Assembly (NCBI GenBank): GCA_017522745.1
Contig: JAFWYI010000294.1
Span: 1-8,830 of the forward strand
DNA length: 8,830 bases
Reading direction: 5' to 3'
Source of the DNA: Mailhella sp.
GTDB taxonomy: Bacteria; Desulfobacterota; Desulfovibrionia; Desulfovibrionales; Desulfovibrionaceae
Positions 1 to 6,409 of the stretch are shown here, piece after piece (the stretch's first letter is position 1; each line of letters opens with the position of its first letter). The notes below the pieces were generated by a model. It searched no databases. It was not told the origin of the DNA and saw only the letters and a list, made by a program, of their open reading frames with translations. A program made the position numbers and the translations under genes.

Positions 1-148
1 CCTGCCGGAGTCCGGCGCGGCCCAGCTTTCTCGCGACTCGCGGGAGCTTGGAGAAAAAGGCCTTTTCCGACCATGCACGCTGATACTTTTCATCGTTCAC
101 TATTTCCGGCTCGATGATGGGGCGGCCCTTTTCGTCGAATTCTGGCAT
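1..148 (-). CDS. YkvA/DUF1232-like protein, N-terminal 49 residues (runs off the window)
   Basis: An open frame starts with ATG at 148 and runs through the left edge of the window, giving 49 residues with no stop. An AGGA-type ribosome binding site lies about 8 nt upstream. The visible part is charged and hydrophilic. It contains a YQRAWSEKAFFSKL stretch followed by a basic segment, VARKLGRAG. This pattern (Tyr-Ser/Trp-x-x-x-Phe-Phe-x-Lys-Leu, then a Lys/Arg-rich helix) resembles the region before the membrane segment in YkvA/DUF1232 proteins, small membrane proteins of unknown function. The membrane part itself would lie outside the window, so the family call is tentative. It sits 110 bp downstream of groEL but beyond that operon's terminator, so it is probably a separate transcription unit or is reached only by read-through. 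Confidence 0.55.
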   Translation of the reverse strand, partial: MPEFDEKGRPIIEPEIVNDEKYQRAWSEKAFFSKLPRVARKLGRAGLRQ

Positions 149-197
149 GAAAGCGATCCTTTCAGTTGGGAGGAGCAGAGTTTTGCAACGCATACAG

Positions 198-227
198 AAA
201 AAGGGGGATACCGTTCACACGGCACCC
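198..227 (-). terminator. Rho-independent terminator of groESL
   Basis: Read on the minus strand, positions 227-219 and 214-206 form a 9-bp stem containing two G-U pairs, closed by a GTGA tetraloop. Three C residues and a run of five T (202-198) follow. It lies 31 nt downstream of the groEL stop codon and ahead of the YkvA-like gene, which is where the chaperonin transcript would be expected to end. Confidence 0.72.
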
Positions 228-258
228 GCTTTATTCAGCTATTCAGCGCTGGTACGGC

Positions 259-1893
259 TTAGTACATGCCGCCCATGCCGCCACCCAAGCCGGGGTTAGC
301 GGGCATGGCAGGTTCGGGCTTGGGGAGTTCGGCAATGGCGCATTCGGTGGTCAGCAGCAGAGAGGCCACGGAGGAGGCGTGCTGCAGGGCGAAGCGGGAG
401 ACCTGCTTGGGGTCGATGATGCCGGCAGCGAGGAGATCTTCGAATTCGCCGGTGGCGGCGTTGAAGCCGAAGCCATCCTTACCTTCGCGGACCTTTTCCA
501 CGATGACGGAGCCTTCGAAGCCGGCGTTAGCGGCGATCTGGCGGAGGGGTTCTTCCACGGCGCGACGGATGATGTTCACACCGGCCATTTCTTCTTCAGA
601 GGCTTCGATAGCGTCGAGAGCGGGGAGGCAGCGGATGTAAGCGGTGCCGCCACCAGGCACGATACCTTCGGCAACAGCGGCGCGGGTAGCGTTGAGGGCG
701 TCTTCCACGCGGTCCTTCTTTTCCTTCATTTCGGTTTCGGTAGCAGCACCGACCTTGATGACGGCCACGCCGCCAACGAGCTTGGCAAGGCGTTCCTGGA
801 GCTTTTCACGATCGTAGTCAGAGGTAGCTTCAGCGATCTGAGCGCGGATCTGAGCAACACGGGCCTTGATGTCGGCAGCCTGACCGGCACCGTCAACGAT
901 GGTGGTGTTGTCCTTGTCGATGCGGACGCGCTTGGCAGTACCGAGGTTGGCGAGGGTGAAGTTTTCGATCTTCACGCCCATTTCTTCGGAAGCCACGGTG
1001 CCACCGGTGAGGATGGCGATATCCTGGAGCATGGCCTTGCGGCGGTCGCCAAAGCCGGGGGCCTTGACAGCAGCCACCTGAAGGGTGCCGCGCAGCTTGT
1101 TCACCACGAGGGTAGCAAGAGCTTCGCCTTCCACGTCTTCAGCGATGATGACGAGGGGACGGTTCATCTTGGCCACCTGTTCGAGCACGGGCAGCATTTC
1201 CTTCATGCCGGAGATCTTCTTTTCCTGAAGGAGGATGAAGGGGTTGTCGAGTTCGCACACGAGCTTTTCAGCGTCGGTCACGAAGTAGGGGGAAAGGTAG
1301 CCACGGTCGAACTGCATGCCTTCCACGGTGTCCAGAGTGGTTTCGAGGCCCTTAGCTTCTTCCACAGTGATGACGCCTTCCTTGCCCACGCGGCCCATAG
1401 CTTCGGCGATGATGTTGCCGATGGTAGCGTCGGAGTTGGCGGAAATTGTGCCGACCTGAGCGATTTCCTTCTGGTCGCGGGTGGGCTTGGCGATGTTGCC
1501 GAGCTCAGCGGTGATGACGGCTACGGCCTTGTCGATGCCGCGCTTGATGGGCATGGGGTTGCGGCCGGCGGCCACGAGCTTCACGCCTTCGCGGTAGATG
1601 GCCTGAGCGAGCACGGTGGCGGTGGTGGTACCGTCGCCAGCGGCGTCGTTGGTCTTGGAGGCCACTTCACGCACGAGCTGAGCGCCCATGTTTTCGAACT
1701 TGTCTTCGAGTTCGATTTCCTTGGCAACGGTCACGCCGTCCTTGGTGATGACGGGGGCGCCGTAGGCCTTTTCGATGAGGACGTTACGACCCTTGGGGCC
1801 GAGGGTGACTTTCACAGCGTTGGCGAGCTTATCCACGCCGAGGGCCAGGCGTTCACGAGCCTTGGCGTCGAAGAGAACTTCCTTTGCAGACAT
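259..1893 (-). CDS. groL: 60-kDa chaperonin GroEL
   Basis: This encodes the 544-residue cytosolic ATP-dependent chaperonin, which forms a double heptameric ring and folds client proteins under the GroES lid. The length is normal for the family. The N-terminal equatorial domain shows the nucleotide-binding segment TLGPKGRNV at residues 30-38, Asp52, and [10 protein letters not shown] from residue 86, with Asp87 as the metal/ATP ligand. The [21 protein letters not shown] segment near residue 400 brings in the ATP-hydrolysis aspartate. The C-terminus is the usual flexible Gly/Met tail but ends in Gly-Gly-Met-Tyr. A GGAG ribosome binding site lies 8 nt before ATG 1893. It is the second gene of a groES-groEL operon and ends before an intrinsic terminator. 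The gene is clearly intact. Confidence 0.99.
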   Translation of the reverse strand: MSAKEVLFDAKARERLALGVDKLANAVKVTLGPKGRNVLIEKAYGAPVITKDGVTVAKEIELEDKFENMGAQLVREVASKTNDAAGDGTTTATVLAQAIYREGVKLVAAGRNPMPIKRGIDKAVAVITAELGNIAKPTRDQKEIAQVGTISANSDATIGNIIAEAMGRVGKEGVITVEEAKGLETTLDTVEGMQFDRGYLSPYFVTDAEKLVCELDNPFILLQEKKISGMKEMLPVLEQVAKMNRPLVIIAEDVEGEALATLVVNKLRGTLQVAAVKAPGFGDRRKAMLQDIAILTGGTVASEEMGVKIENFTLANLGTAKRVRIDKDNTTIVDGAGQAADIKARVAQIRAQIAEATSDYDREKLQERLAKLVGGVAVIKVGAATETEMKEKKDRVEDALNATRAAVAEGIVPGGGTAYIRCLPALDAIEASEEEMAGVNIIRRAVEEPLRQIAANAGFEGSVIVEKVREGKDGFGFNAATGEFEDLLAAGIIDPKQVSRFALQHASSVASLLLTTECAIAELPKPEPAMPANPGLGGGMGGMY

Positions 1894-1928
1894 GATATGT
1901 ACTCCAGATAATTGGAAAAGTTTAATGG

Positions 1929-2065
1929 AAAACCGCTTTTGAGCGTTTTGGGGCCAGCCTTCTGGCTATCCCTACGGACTCGGAGAGCTTCCGCGATCCA
2001 TATACCGCGAAAGCGCGATGGAGTCCGTGAAAGTTCCGGGCAGAACAGCTATCCTGTTCAGGAAC
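1929..2065 (-). other. Hairpin-rich spacer between groES and groEL (candidate structured mRNA segment)
   Basis: The 195-bp spacer contains no gene but has four successive inverted repeats. (1) 2043-2048 with 2054-2059 is a perfect 6-bp stem with a 5-nt loop, nested inside a 5-bp outer repeat (2033-2037 with 2061-2065). (2) 1974-1981 with 2021-2028 is a perfect 8-bp stem enclosing about 39 nt, which itself contains a CGCG/CGCG mini-hairpin at 2006-2017. (3) 1953-1957 with 1962-1966 is a 5-bp stem with a 4-nt loop. (4) 1934-1937 with 1942-1945 is a 4-bp stem flanked by A4/T4 that can extend it. Most groES-groEL spacers are only tens of bases long. The arrangement is seen directly. A role in mRNA cleavage, stability or GroES:GroEL ratio control is inference. 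Confidence 0.5.
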
Positions 2066-2088
2066 ACCTGTGTCTGCGCCGAACTTCT

Positions 2089-2370
2089 TTAGTCGAGAAT
2101 GGCGAGGATGTCGTCTTCGCGCATGATGATGTGGTCGGCACCGTTCACCTTGATTTCAGTGCCGGCGTACTTGGTGAAGAGGACCACGTCGCCCACCTTC
2201 ACTTCGAGGGGAGCGCGGCCGCCGTCCTTGGTGAGCTTGCCGGGGCCGCAGGCCACGACTTCACCCTTGGAGGGCATTTCCTTGGCGGCATCGGGGATGA
2301 AGAGACCGCCGGCGGTCTTTTCTTCAGATTCAAGGCGCTTGACGAGAACACGATCATTCAGGGGTTTCAT
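2089..2370 (-). CDS. groS: 10-kDa co-chaperonin GroES
   Basis: This encodes the 93-residue heptameric lid of the GroEL folding chamber. The sequence opens with [12 protein letters not shown]. The mobile loop that docks on GroEL lies around residues 17-34 and carries the hydrophobic contact Leu-Phe-Ile in [10 protein letters not shown]. It is followed by the GEVVACGPG beta-barrel segment, [16 protein letters not shown], and the C-terminal [10 protein letters not shown] that packs between subunits. Length and motifs are those of a normal GroES. A strong GGAGG ribosome binding site lies 9 nt before ATG 2370. It is the promoter-proximal gene of the groESL operon, with an unusually long structured spacer before groEL. 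Confidence 0.98.
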   Translation of the reverse strand: MKPLNDRVLVKRLESEEKTAGGLFIPDAAKEMPSKGEVVACGPGKLTKDGGRAPLEVKVGDVVLFTKYAGTEIKVNGADHIIMREDDILAILD

Positions 2371-2457
2371 TACCCATATCCTCCAGAAAAGGTTTGATTA
2401 CTTTTTGATTTCCCTCCCCATAAAGGGTCGGGGGCGGGGCGCTCTCAGGGTTTTGCC

Positions 2458-2477
2458 CTATGAGCAACGACTCATAG
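2458..2477. promoter_or_regulatory. Perfect 7-6-7 inverted repeat upstream of groES (candidate operator or 5'-UTR hairpin)
   Basis: CTATGAG (2458-2464) and CTCATAG (2471-2477) are exact reverse complements separated by 6 nt. The repeat lies 88 nt upstream of the groES start. It overlaps the downstream edge of a candidate -10 hexamer (2480-2475 on the minus strand). That placement would suit a repressor operator, or a hairpin at the very 5' end of the groES mRNA. It is not the CIRCE/HrcA site, which has a different sequence and a 9-nt spacer. Which protein, if any, binds here is unknown. Confidence 0.45.
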
Positions 2478-2502
2478 ATAAGCTCTCTTTGCGGCTTGAA
2501 AA
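2475..2502 (-). promoter_or_regulatory. Weak candidate sigma-70-type promoter for groESL
   Basis: On the minus strand, TTTTCA (2502-2497) and TATCTA (2480-2475) are separated by 16 bp and lie downstream of phased A-tracts. Agreement with consensus is modest. A second, weaker possibility closer to groES is a heat-shock-sigma-like pair (CCTGAG, 16 bp, CCCTTTAT) within about 2414-2443. I see no clear sigma-32 promoter pointing towards groES. Confidence 0.3.
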
Positions 2503-2516
2503 GGGGCAAAAGAGAA

Positions 2517-2544
2517 TTTTTTTGGATTTTTTCTGACTTTTTTT
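2517..2544 (-). promoter_or_regulatory. Three helically phased A-tracts (curved DNA / UP-element candidate) upstream of groES
   Basis: On the minus strand three A runs of 7, 6 and 7 bases occur at 2544-2538, 2532-2527 and 2523-2517. Their centres are about 9.5 and 11.5 bp apart, averaging roughly one helical turn. Such phasing is known to bend DNA, and A-tracts upstream of the -35 region can bind the RNA polymerase alpha subunit. The nearest tract ends 15 bp upstream of the candidate groES -35. A role in transcription is inferred. Confidence 0.45.
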
Positions 2545-2616
2545 GAGAAAGCCGGGAAAAATGCAGACAGAGAGATAGGTTATGATGCGGAAAAAGTAAA
2601 GAGGATGAGAAAGTAC

Positions 2617-3390
2617 CTATCGTTTCACGAAATGCGCCATCAGTGCAGAGCTTGCCATAGCGGCCACAGTGGCCAGAGAGTAGGTGAGCCATACAGGCAG
2701 ACTGGTCACGCACCACGCCACAGTGAGGGCGAAAGTGGTCGCCCCGGTGAAGCCGGTGAACGTACCCCGGAAAACGCGGATGACCGCTTCTGAGCCGTTT
2801 TCGATATGTGCGAACAGGCCGACCACGCCGCTTATCACAGGGAAAAAGATGAGTATGCCGCTCCACTGCGGGCCAAGCCACGCCGCACCTTCGGTCTCGC
2901 CTATCATGGCGGCCATGCCTACGCCCATCTGCATCCACGGCGGCCCCTTGTGGGCCGTGGGGGCTTTCCAGCCCTTGGCGTGATGCGCGGCTGGTCTGGG
3001 CAATATGCGCAGACCGATGAGCGGGGCGACCAGCGCCAGAACGGAATAGACAGGCAGGGAGCGGGGCGCCATACATTCCAGTGCTGCAAATCCGAAATAG
3101 AGGATGAGTGTGAAAAGCAGGGTGAGCTGCCAGCGGAAGCGCGTTGCCAGCCATGAATAGACCACGCCGAAAAAGATGCAGGCACAGATGCCCGGAAGGG
3201 CGTTGTAGGCCATGCCTGAGGCGAACTCCACGCCCTGTTCCAGCGTGATGATGAGCGAGACCGGCCCGGAGACCAGCGGCAGGCCGGAGATAAGCGCGCC
3301 GATGAAATCGCCCCAGCGGCGAACGATGATCGAGACCAGCCACAGGAGCAGCGGGACAGCAATGATTTTAACGATGATGAGATATTCCAT
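2617..3390 (-). CDS. Conserved integral membrane protein of unknown function with internal duplication
   Basis: This is a 257-residue hydrophobic protein from ATG 3390. The frame also opens at GTG 3402, but GAGG placed 6 nt before ATG 3390 favours the later start. Several membrane-spanning stretches are visible: about residues 3-22, 30-50, 64-80, 90-105, 115-130, then 175-195, 215-232 and 235-253. A soluble, basic, His/Lys/Pro-rich loop lies at about 132-152. The halves carry a related motif, GALISGLPLVSGPVSL near residue 31 and SGILIFFPVISGVVGL near residue 177. Each is followed by Leu/Ile-Glu-x-Gly (LEQG and IENG), which points to an ancient tandem duplication of the sort common in transporters. 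I cannot name the family or substrate. It has its own promoter and is separated from groES by 246 bp, so co-transcription with groESL is uncertain. Confidence 0.8.
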   Translation of the reverse strand: MEYLIIVKIIAVPLLLWLVSIIVRRWGDFIGALISGLPLVSGPVSLIITLEQGVEFASGMAYNALPGICACIFFGVVYSWLATRFRWQLTLLFTLILYFGFAALECMAPRSLPVYSVLALVAPLIGLRILPRPAAHHAKGWKAPTAHKGPPWMQMGVGMAAMIGETEGAAWLGPQWSGILIFFPVISGVVGLFAHIENGSEAVIRVFRGTFTGFTGATTFALTVAWCVTSLPVWLTYSLATVAAMASSALMAHFVKR

Positions 3391-3420
3391 GGAACGCCTC
3401 ACGCACTGGAAGTCAGGGCT

Positions 3421-3449
3421 GTTATGCTCCTGAGTGTCAGATATTTCAA
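3421..3449 (-). promoter_or_regulatory. Sigma-70-type promoter for the membrane protein gene
   Basis: On the minus strand TTGAAA (3449-3444) is followed after exactly 17 bp by CATAAC (3426-3421). Spacing is ideal, the -35 matches 5 of 6 positions and the -10 matches 4 of 6. Transcription would begin near 3413, leaving a leader of about 23 nt before ATG 3390. The CTTGAAA also resembles a heat-shock -35, but no CCCCAT-like -10 follows it. Confidence 0.45.
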
Positions 3450-3502
3450 GAGGAAGGATGCAGAGAAAGCTGGTCTGCCTTTATTGCTGTCGGTTTTTGC
3501 CT

Positions 3503-3531
3503 TTACGCCCGCCTCTTAAATGTTGTATGAT
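3503..3531 (+). promoter_or_regulatory. Candidate sigma-70 promoter for the metallophosphoesterase gene
   Basis: TTACGC (3503-3508) and TATGAT (3526-3531) are separated by 17 bp. The -10 is near consensus and the -35 is weak. Transcription would start near 3538, giving a leader of roughly 65-70 nt that contains the inverted repeat at 3555-3577. Confidence 0.4.
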
Positions 3532-3554
3532 GAAGACAGTCCTATGAAGACGGG

Positions 3555-3577
3555 TCGCGCTCAGGTTCGAAGCGCGA
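3555..3577 (+). promoter_or_regulatory. Leader hairpin ahead of the metallophosphoesterase gene
   Basis: TCGCGCT (3555-3561) and AGCGCGA (3571-3577) are a perfect 7-bp inverted repeat with a 9-nt loop, in the 5' leader about 28 nt before the ATG. No T run follows, so it is not an intrinsic terminator. It could be a stabilising 5' hairpin or a protein-binding site, and nothing more specific can be said. Confidence 0.3.
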
Positions 3578-3605
3578 GTGCCCGCCGGAACCATCCGGAG
3601 ATGCT

Positions 3606-4622
3606 ATGCTGAACGGTTACGATATCATCGGCGACATTCATGGCTGTGCGGATAAGCTGGAGATCCTTCTCGCTCGTCTCGGCTATGTGAAGCGTGACGG
3701 CGTATGGAAGCATTCCGAACGTCTTGCTGTTTTTCTTGGCGACTATATCGACAGAGGTCCCCAGATCCTCGAAACGCTGAAAATCATCCGTGATATGCGA
3801 GAGGTCGGCTCTGCGGTGGCTCTCATGGGCAATCACGAGTTCAACGCTGTCTGCTGGAACACGCCTGATCCTGCGCGGCCGGGAGAATACCTGCGCCCGC
3901 ACAGTGAGAAGAACCGCCTCCAGCATGCTGAAACGCTCGATCAGCTGGCCGGCTGTTATCAGATGTGGATCAGCTGGATACGCACGTTGCCTTTGTGGCT
4001 GGAACTGGGAGATCTCGGCGGGGGCGGCGGCTGTCTCCACATGGTGCATGCATGCTGGTCGCAGGATGCCATCGACATCCTCATCCATTCCGAGCGCAAC
4101 GGTGAAATGATGATACAAGGCAGGCACGATGCGCCGCTCATGTCCGATAAGGGCTATGTCTACGCGGGGCGTGATCGTGACAGTATCGAGTTCCACGCCA
4201 TCGAGACCCTGCTCAAAGGTCCGGAAGTGCCGCTGCCGGAAAGCGTTTCCTTCATCGATAAGGATGGGGTGGAGCGCCATAACATCCGTGTGAAATGGTG
4301 GCTTGGTCCGGGACGATGCTGCGAAAGAGCGCTGCTGGGTGAAGACCAGCTCAAAGATCTGCCAGAGACCGCAGTCATAGAGCCTGATGTGTGGCAGGCC
4401 GTACCTGTGGAGTATCCTACGTTTTTCGGGCATTACTGGCGTAGCCCCGGAGAAGATGTGGCCGCGTTCGGCCCGAAGATAGCCTGCCTTGACTTCAGTG
4501 CCGTGAAGGGTGGCCCGCTGGTAGCGTATCGCTGGAACCGTGGTGATACCGAGATAAAGGATGAGAATTTCCTCTGGGTGGACAAACCTGCAGACGCCGA
4601 AGTGAGGATGTTCTTCCCGTAA
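3606..4622 (+). CDS. PPP-family metallophosphoesterase (ApaH / Ser-Thr phosphatase-like)
   Basis: This is a 338-residue cytosolic phosphoesterase with the complete metal-binding signature of the calcineurin-like superfamily. GDIHG is at residues 9-13 (Asp10, His12), GDYIDRGP at 45-52 (Asp46, Asp49, Arg50) and GNHE at 75-78 (Asn76, His77). Later metal-ligand histidines are probably VHACW (His148) and FFGHYW (His276). These predict a two-metal hydrolase acting on a phosphoprotein or a nucleotide such as diadenosine tetraphosphate. The substrate cannot be read from the sequence. At 338 residues it is longer than typical ApaH, with extra Trp-rich segments (about 118-135 and 229-240). GGAG lies 5 nt before ATG 3606. 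It is the only plus-strand gene here, is monocistronic with its own promoter, and ends at a bidirectional terminator. Confidence 0.9.
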   Translation: MLNGYDIIGDIHGCADKLEILLARLGYVKRDGVWKHSERLAVFLGDYIDRGPQILETLKIIRDMREVGSAVALMGNHEFNAVCWNTPDPARPGEYLRPHSEKNRLQHAETLDQLAGCYQMWISWIRTLPLWLELGDLGGGGGCLHMVHACWSQDAIDILIHSERNGEMMIQGRHDAPLMSDKGYVYAGRDRDSIEFHAIETLLKGPEVPLPESVSFIDKDGVERHNIRVKWWLGPGRCCERALLGEDQLKDLPETAVIEPDVWQAVPVEYPTFFGHYWRSPGEDVAAFGPKIACLDFSAVKGGPLVAYRWNRGDTEIKDENFLWVDKPADAEVRMFFP

Positions 4623-4643
4623 AGCTGGATCACATCGAAAGAA

Positions 4644-4679
4644 AAGAAGCCGGAACCTTTATATGAGGTCCGGCTTCTT
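4644..4679. terminator. Bidirectional rho-independent terminator between the phosphoesterase gene and selD
   Basis: AAGAAGCCGGA (4644-4654) is exactly complementary to TCCGGCTTCTT (4669-4679), an 11-bp stem. It can extend by CCT/AGG across a one-base bulge to a 7-nt loop. The stem ends are A-rich on the left and T-rich on the right, so transcripts on both strands meet a hairpin followed by U residues. It lies between two convergent gene ends (stops at 4622 and 4719). Confidence 0.85.
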
Positions 4680-4718
4680 ACGTTATGGATATGTTCCGCA
4701 GCGCAGGAGGGGGCTTTA

Positions 4719-5783
4719 TCATGCGATGATGAGCTGTTCCTTCTTGTCGCGCATAGGCAGGATGCGGCCCACGATGAACGCGGGTTCGTTCAGAGCGTTC
4801 AGACGTTCGCAGGCTTCCTGAACGCGTTCCTGCGGGACGGCAAGGAGCAGACCACCTGAGGTCTGCGCGTCGAAGACCAGCGTGGAGCGCAGTTCGTCGG
4901 CGCTGGAACTCACTGTGGTGTGGCAGGATGCGTGATCGCGGTTACGATACGTCCCCGCAGGGATGAGTCCGAACGAAGCCAGTTCTTCCGCCTGATCCAT
5001 GAAGGGCAGGGCGGAGCAGTCCAGCTCAGCGCTCACGCCGGAGCCCTTGGCCATTTCGAGCAGGTGGCCGCCAAGGCCGAAGCCGGTGATATCCGTGGCG
5101 GCTTTCAGACCCATGGCGCGGATGACTTCCGCTGCGGCGGTGTTGAGATGTGTCGTCCAGCGGTACATCTCCTTTTCTGCTTCTTCGAAGCCCGGCCATT
5201 TGGCTTTGATGCCTGTGGCAAGTATGCCTGTACCCAGCGCCTTGGTGAGGATGAGTACGTCACCCGCCACGAGTCCGTCGTTGCGTGCGGCCTTTGCGGG
5301 GTCGATGGCACCAGTTACGGCAAGGCCGAACTTGATGTACTCGTCATCCAGCGTGTGTCCGCCCGCCAGAACGGCACCGGCTTCCGCGACTTTTTCCATG
5401 GCTCCGGTGATGATCTCGGCCAGCACAGATATGGGAGCGTCGTCAGGATTTTCCGGGGAAGGGAAGGCGGCTACGTTCATCACGGACCACGGTATCCCGC
5501 CCATAGCGTAAACATCAGAGAGCGCGTTGGCCGCCGCAGTCTGGCCGAAGAGGCGGGCACTGTTGCCGATAGGACCGAGGATGTCCACGGTCTGTACCAG
5601 CGCCATGCCGGCAGGGGGAGCTTTTACCAGCACGGCATCTTCATTATTGGAAAAGCCGTGTACGATACGCCCTTCGGGATCGGGCGGCATGGGGATGCCG
5701 GAAAGGATCTGCTCCAGCAACTCTGGAGCGGTTTTCGCTGCTCAGCCGGCACCGCGGGTCTTATCCATGAGGCAGAAAGACAT
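4719..5783 (-). CDS. selD: Selenophosphate synthase SelD, itself a selenoprotein (Sec14 encoded by UGA)
   Basis: This enzyme makes selenophosphate from selenide and ATP, the selenium donor for selenocysteine and selenouridine synthesis. The frame is open from ATG 5783, which has AGAGGA 6 nt upstream, to the stop at 4719 except for one UGA at 5744-5742. That UGA is codon 14 in TRGAG-U-AAKTAPELL, exactly where the catalytic Cys17 lies in E. coli SelD (HGAGCGCK). Lys17 corresponds to the essential E. coli Lys20. Downstream are NNEDAVLVK (Asp49), QTVD (Asp67), NALSDVYAMGG (86-96), GGHT (141-144), TDITGFG (230-236) and QTSGGLL, all conserved ATP/Mg-binding segments. Read through, the protein has 354 residues, normal for the family. 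A start after the UGA (TTG at 5720) would drop the glycine-rich catalytic loop. It is the last gene of the operon, 11 bp after yedF. SelA, SelB and tRNA-Sec genes are not in the window. Confidence 0.96.
5711..5744 (-). promoter_or_regulatory. Bacterial SECIS element of selD, including the Sec UGA
   Basis: On the minus strand the UGA codon (5744-5742) is followed by 12 nt and then a perfect 7-bp stem (5729-5723 with 5717-5711) closing a 5-nt AGUUG loop. Bacterial SECIS hairpins lie just downstream of the UGA inside the coding sequence, usually with a G and often a GU in a small apical loop that SelB recognises. Position, stem length and the GU in the loop all fit. Confidence 0.85.
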
Positions 5784-5794
5784 GATGGTTCCTC

Positions 5795-6406
5795 TCAGGG
5801 GCGGATGATCTTATCGGCAAGATCGAGGCTGGTCACGATATCCAGCATATTGGTGGTCTCGCCGACCTGCTTCTGTTCCAGCAGGCCATAGTGTTCAAGG
5901 CATGTGCCGCAGACGAGCAGGCTCACACCGGAGGCTTCCAGTTTTTTGAGGGCATCCAGAGCCCGTCCCGGAGCGGCGGTCAGCTTTACGCCGCCGTTCA
6001 CCATGACTATGCGCCAGAGGTTTTCCCCCATCTCAGGCAGGGTGAGGAGGAAGTTGGCCATGAGTTTGGCGCCGAGTTCATCGTTTCCGCTTCCAAGGAA
6101 TTCGGAACTCAGGAAAACCAGAGTACGGCGGGAGCGTTCTCCTGATTTTTCGATGATGGCTTCAGCTTCGGCGCAGACAGTGCAGGCGGCTCCTGCGGAA
6201 CCGGTCACGGCCCAGAGGGACGGCTCCCGCTGTTCCACGGCAACGGAATATGCGCTTTTTTCCAGAAGGCGACGGACGTTTTCCGAGGCCGGGGCATTGT
6301 CTACGAGAACGGAGATGACGGCAGGTTTCTGTTCGAGTGCCTTGCGCGTTTCGATAACAGGCTGCGGGCAGATCATTCCGCGGCAGTCCAGCATGGCGTT
6401 GTCCAT
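5795..6406 (-). CDS. yedF: Selenium metabolism protein YedF (TusA-like + DsrE-like domains)
   Basis: This is a 203-residue two-domain protein. Residues 1-70 are a TusA-like fold with DCRGMICPQPV, in which Cys13 of the Cys-Pro-x-Pro motif is the expected sulfur/selenium-carrying residue (Cys8 is nearby). A linker contains ACTVC (Cys75, Cys78). Residues 94-203 are DsrE-like, with FLGSGNDELG, the VNGGVKLT segment, CGTCLEHYGL (Cys166, Cys169) and VGETTNMLDI, all typical of YedF. YedF is known from comparative genomics to travel with selenium-utilisation genes, and a role in selenium delivery is suspected but not proven. AGGA lies 6 nt before ATG 6406, with 3 bp to the kinase-like gene upstream and 11 bp to selD downstream. 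This spacing supports co-translation and delivery of selenium to SelD. Confidence 0.93.
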   Translation of the reverse strand: MDNAMLDCRGMICPQPVIETRKALEQKPAVISVLVDNAPASENVRRLLEKSAYSVAVEQREPSLWAVTGSAGAACTVCAEAEAIIEKSGERSRRTLVFLSSEFLGSGNDELGAKLMANFLLTLPEMGENLWRIVMVNGGVKLTAAPGRALDALKKLEASGVSLLVCGTCLEHYGLLEQKQVGETTNMLDIVTSLDLADKIIRP

Positions 6407-6409
6407 AGG

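Noticed and set aside
166..1911. A 581-codon open frame on the plus strand, antisense to groEL
   Set aside because: It mirrors groEL codon bias (few TTA, CTA or TCA codons on the coding strand leave the antisense frame open). Its product is low-complexity Gly/His/Asp-rich and lacks a ribosome binding site. GroEL on the minus strand is unmistakable.
2495..2501. CTTGAAA resembling a sigma-32 -35 box near groES
   Set aside because: It reads on the plus strand, away from groES, and no CCCCAT-type -10 follows at the right distance.
2371..2616. CIRCE (HrcA operator) expected upstream of groES
   Set aside because: No TTAGCACTC or GAGTGCTAA half-site, even degenerate, could be found. The only strong palindrome is the unrelated one at 2458-2477.
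2574..2621. GATAGGT / ACCTATC 7-bp inverted repeat at the end of the membrane protein gene, as a possible terminator
   Set aside because: The arms are 34 nt apart, the stem is AT-rich and no clean T run follows directly, so it may be chance.
2354..3343. A 329-codon minus-strand frame covering the membrane protein gene and the groES leader
   Set aside because: It is the wrong frame of the membrane protein gene. The product is Arg/His-rich without membrane helices, and it would run over the groES promoter and start.
3561..4433. A 290-codon minus-strand frame opposite the metallophosphoesterase
   Set aside because: The plus strand has intact GDIHG, GDYIDRGP and GNHE motifs. The reverse frame shows no domain.
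5742..5744. Possibility that the in-frame TGA of selD is a nonsense mutation making a pseudogene
   Set aside because: It falls exactly on the catalytic Cys/Sec position, is followed by a well-formed SECIS hairpin, and the rest of the gene is intact with a good ribosome binding site before the upstream ATG.
4920..5891. A 323-codon plus-strand open frame opposite selD
   Set aside because: It is antisense to selD and its product resembles no family. The minus strand carries the conserved SelD motifs.
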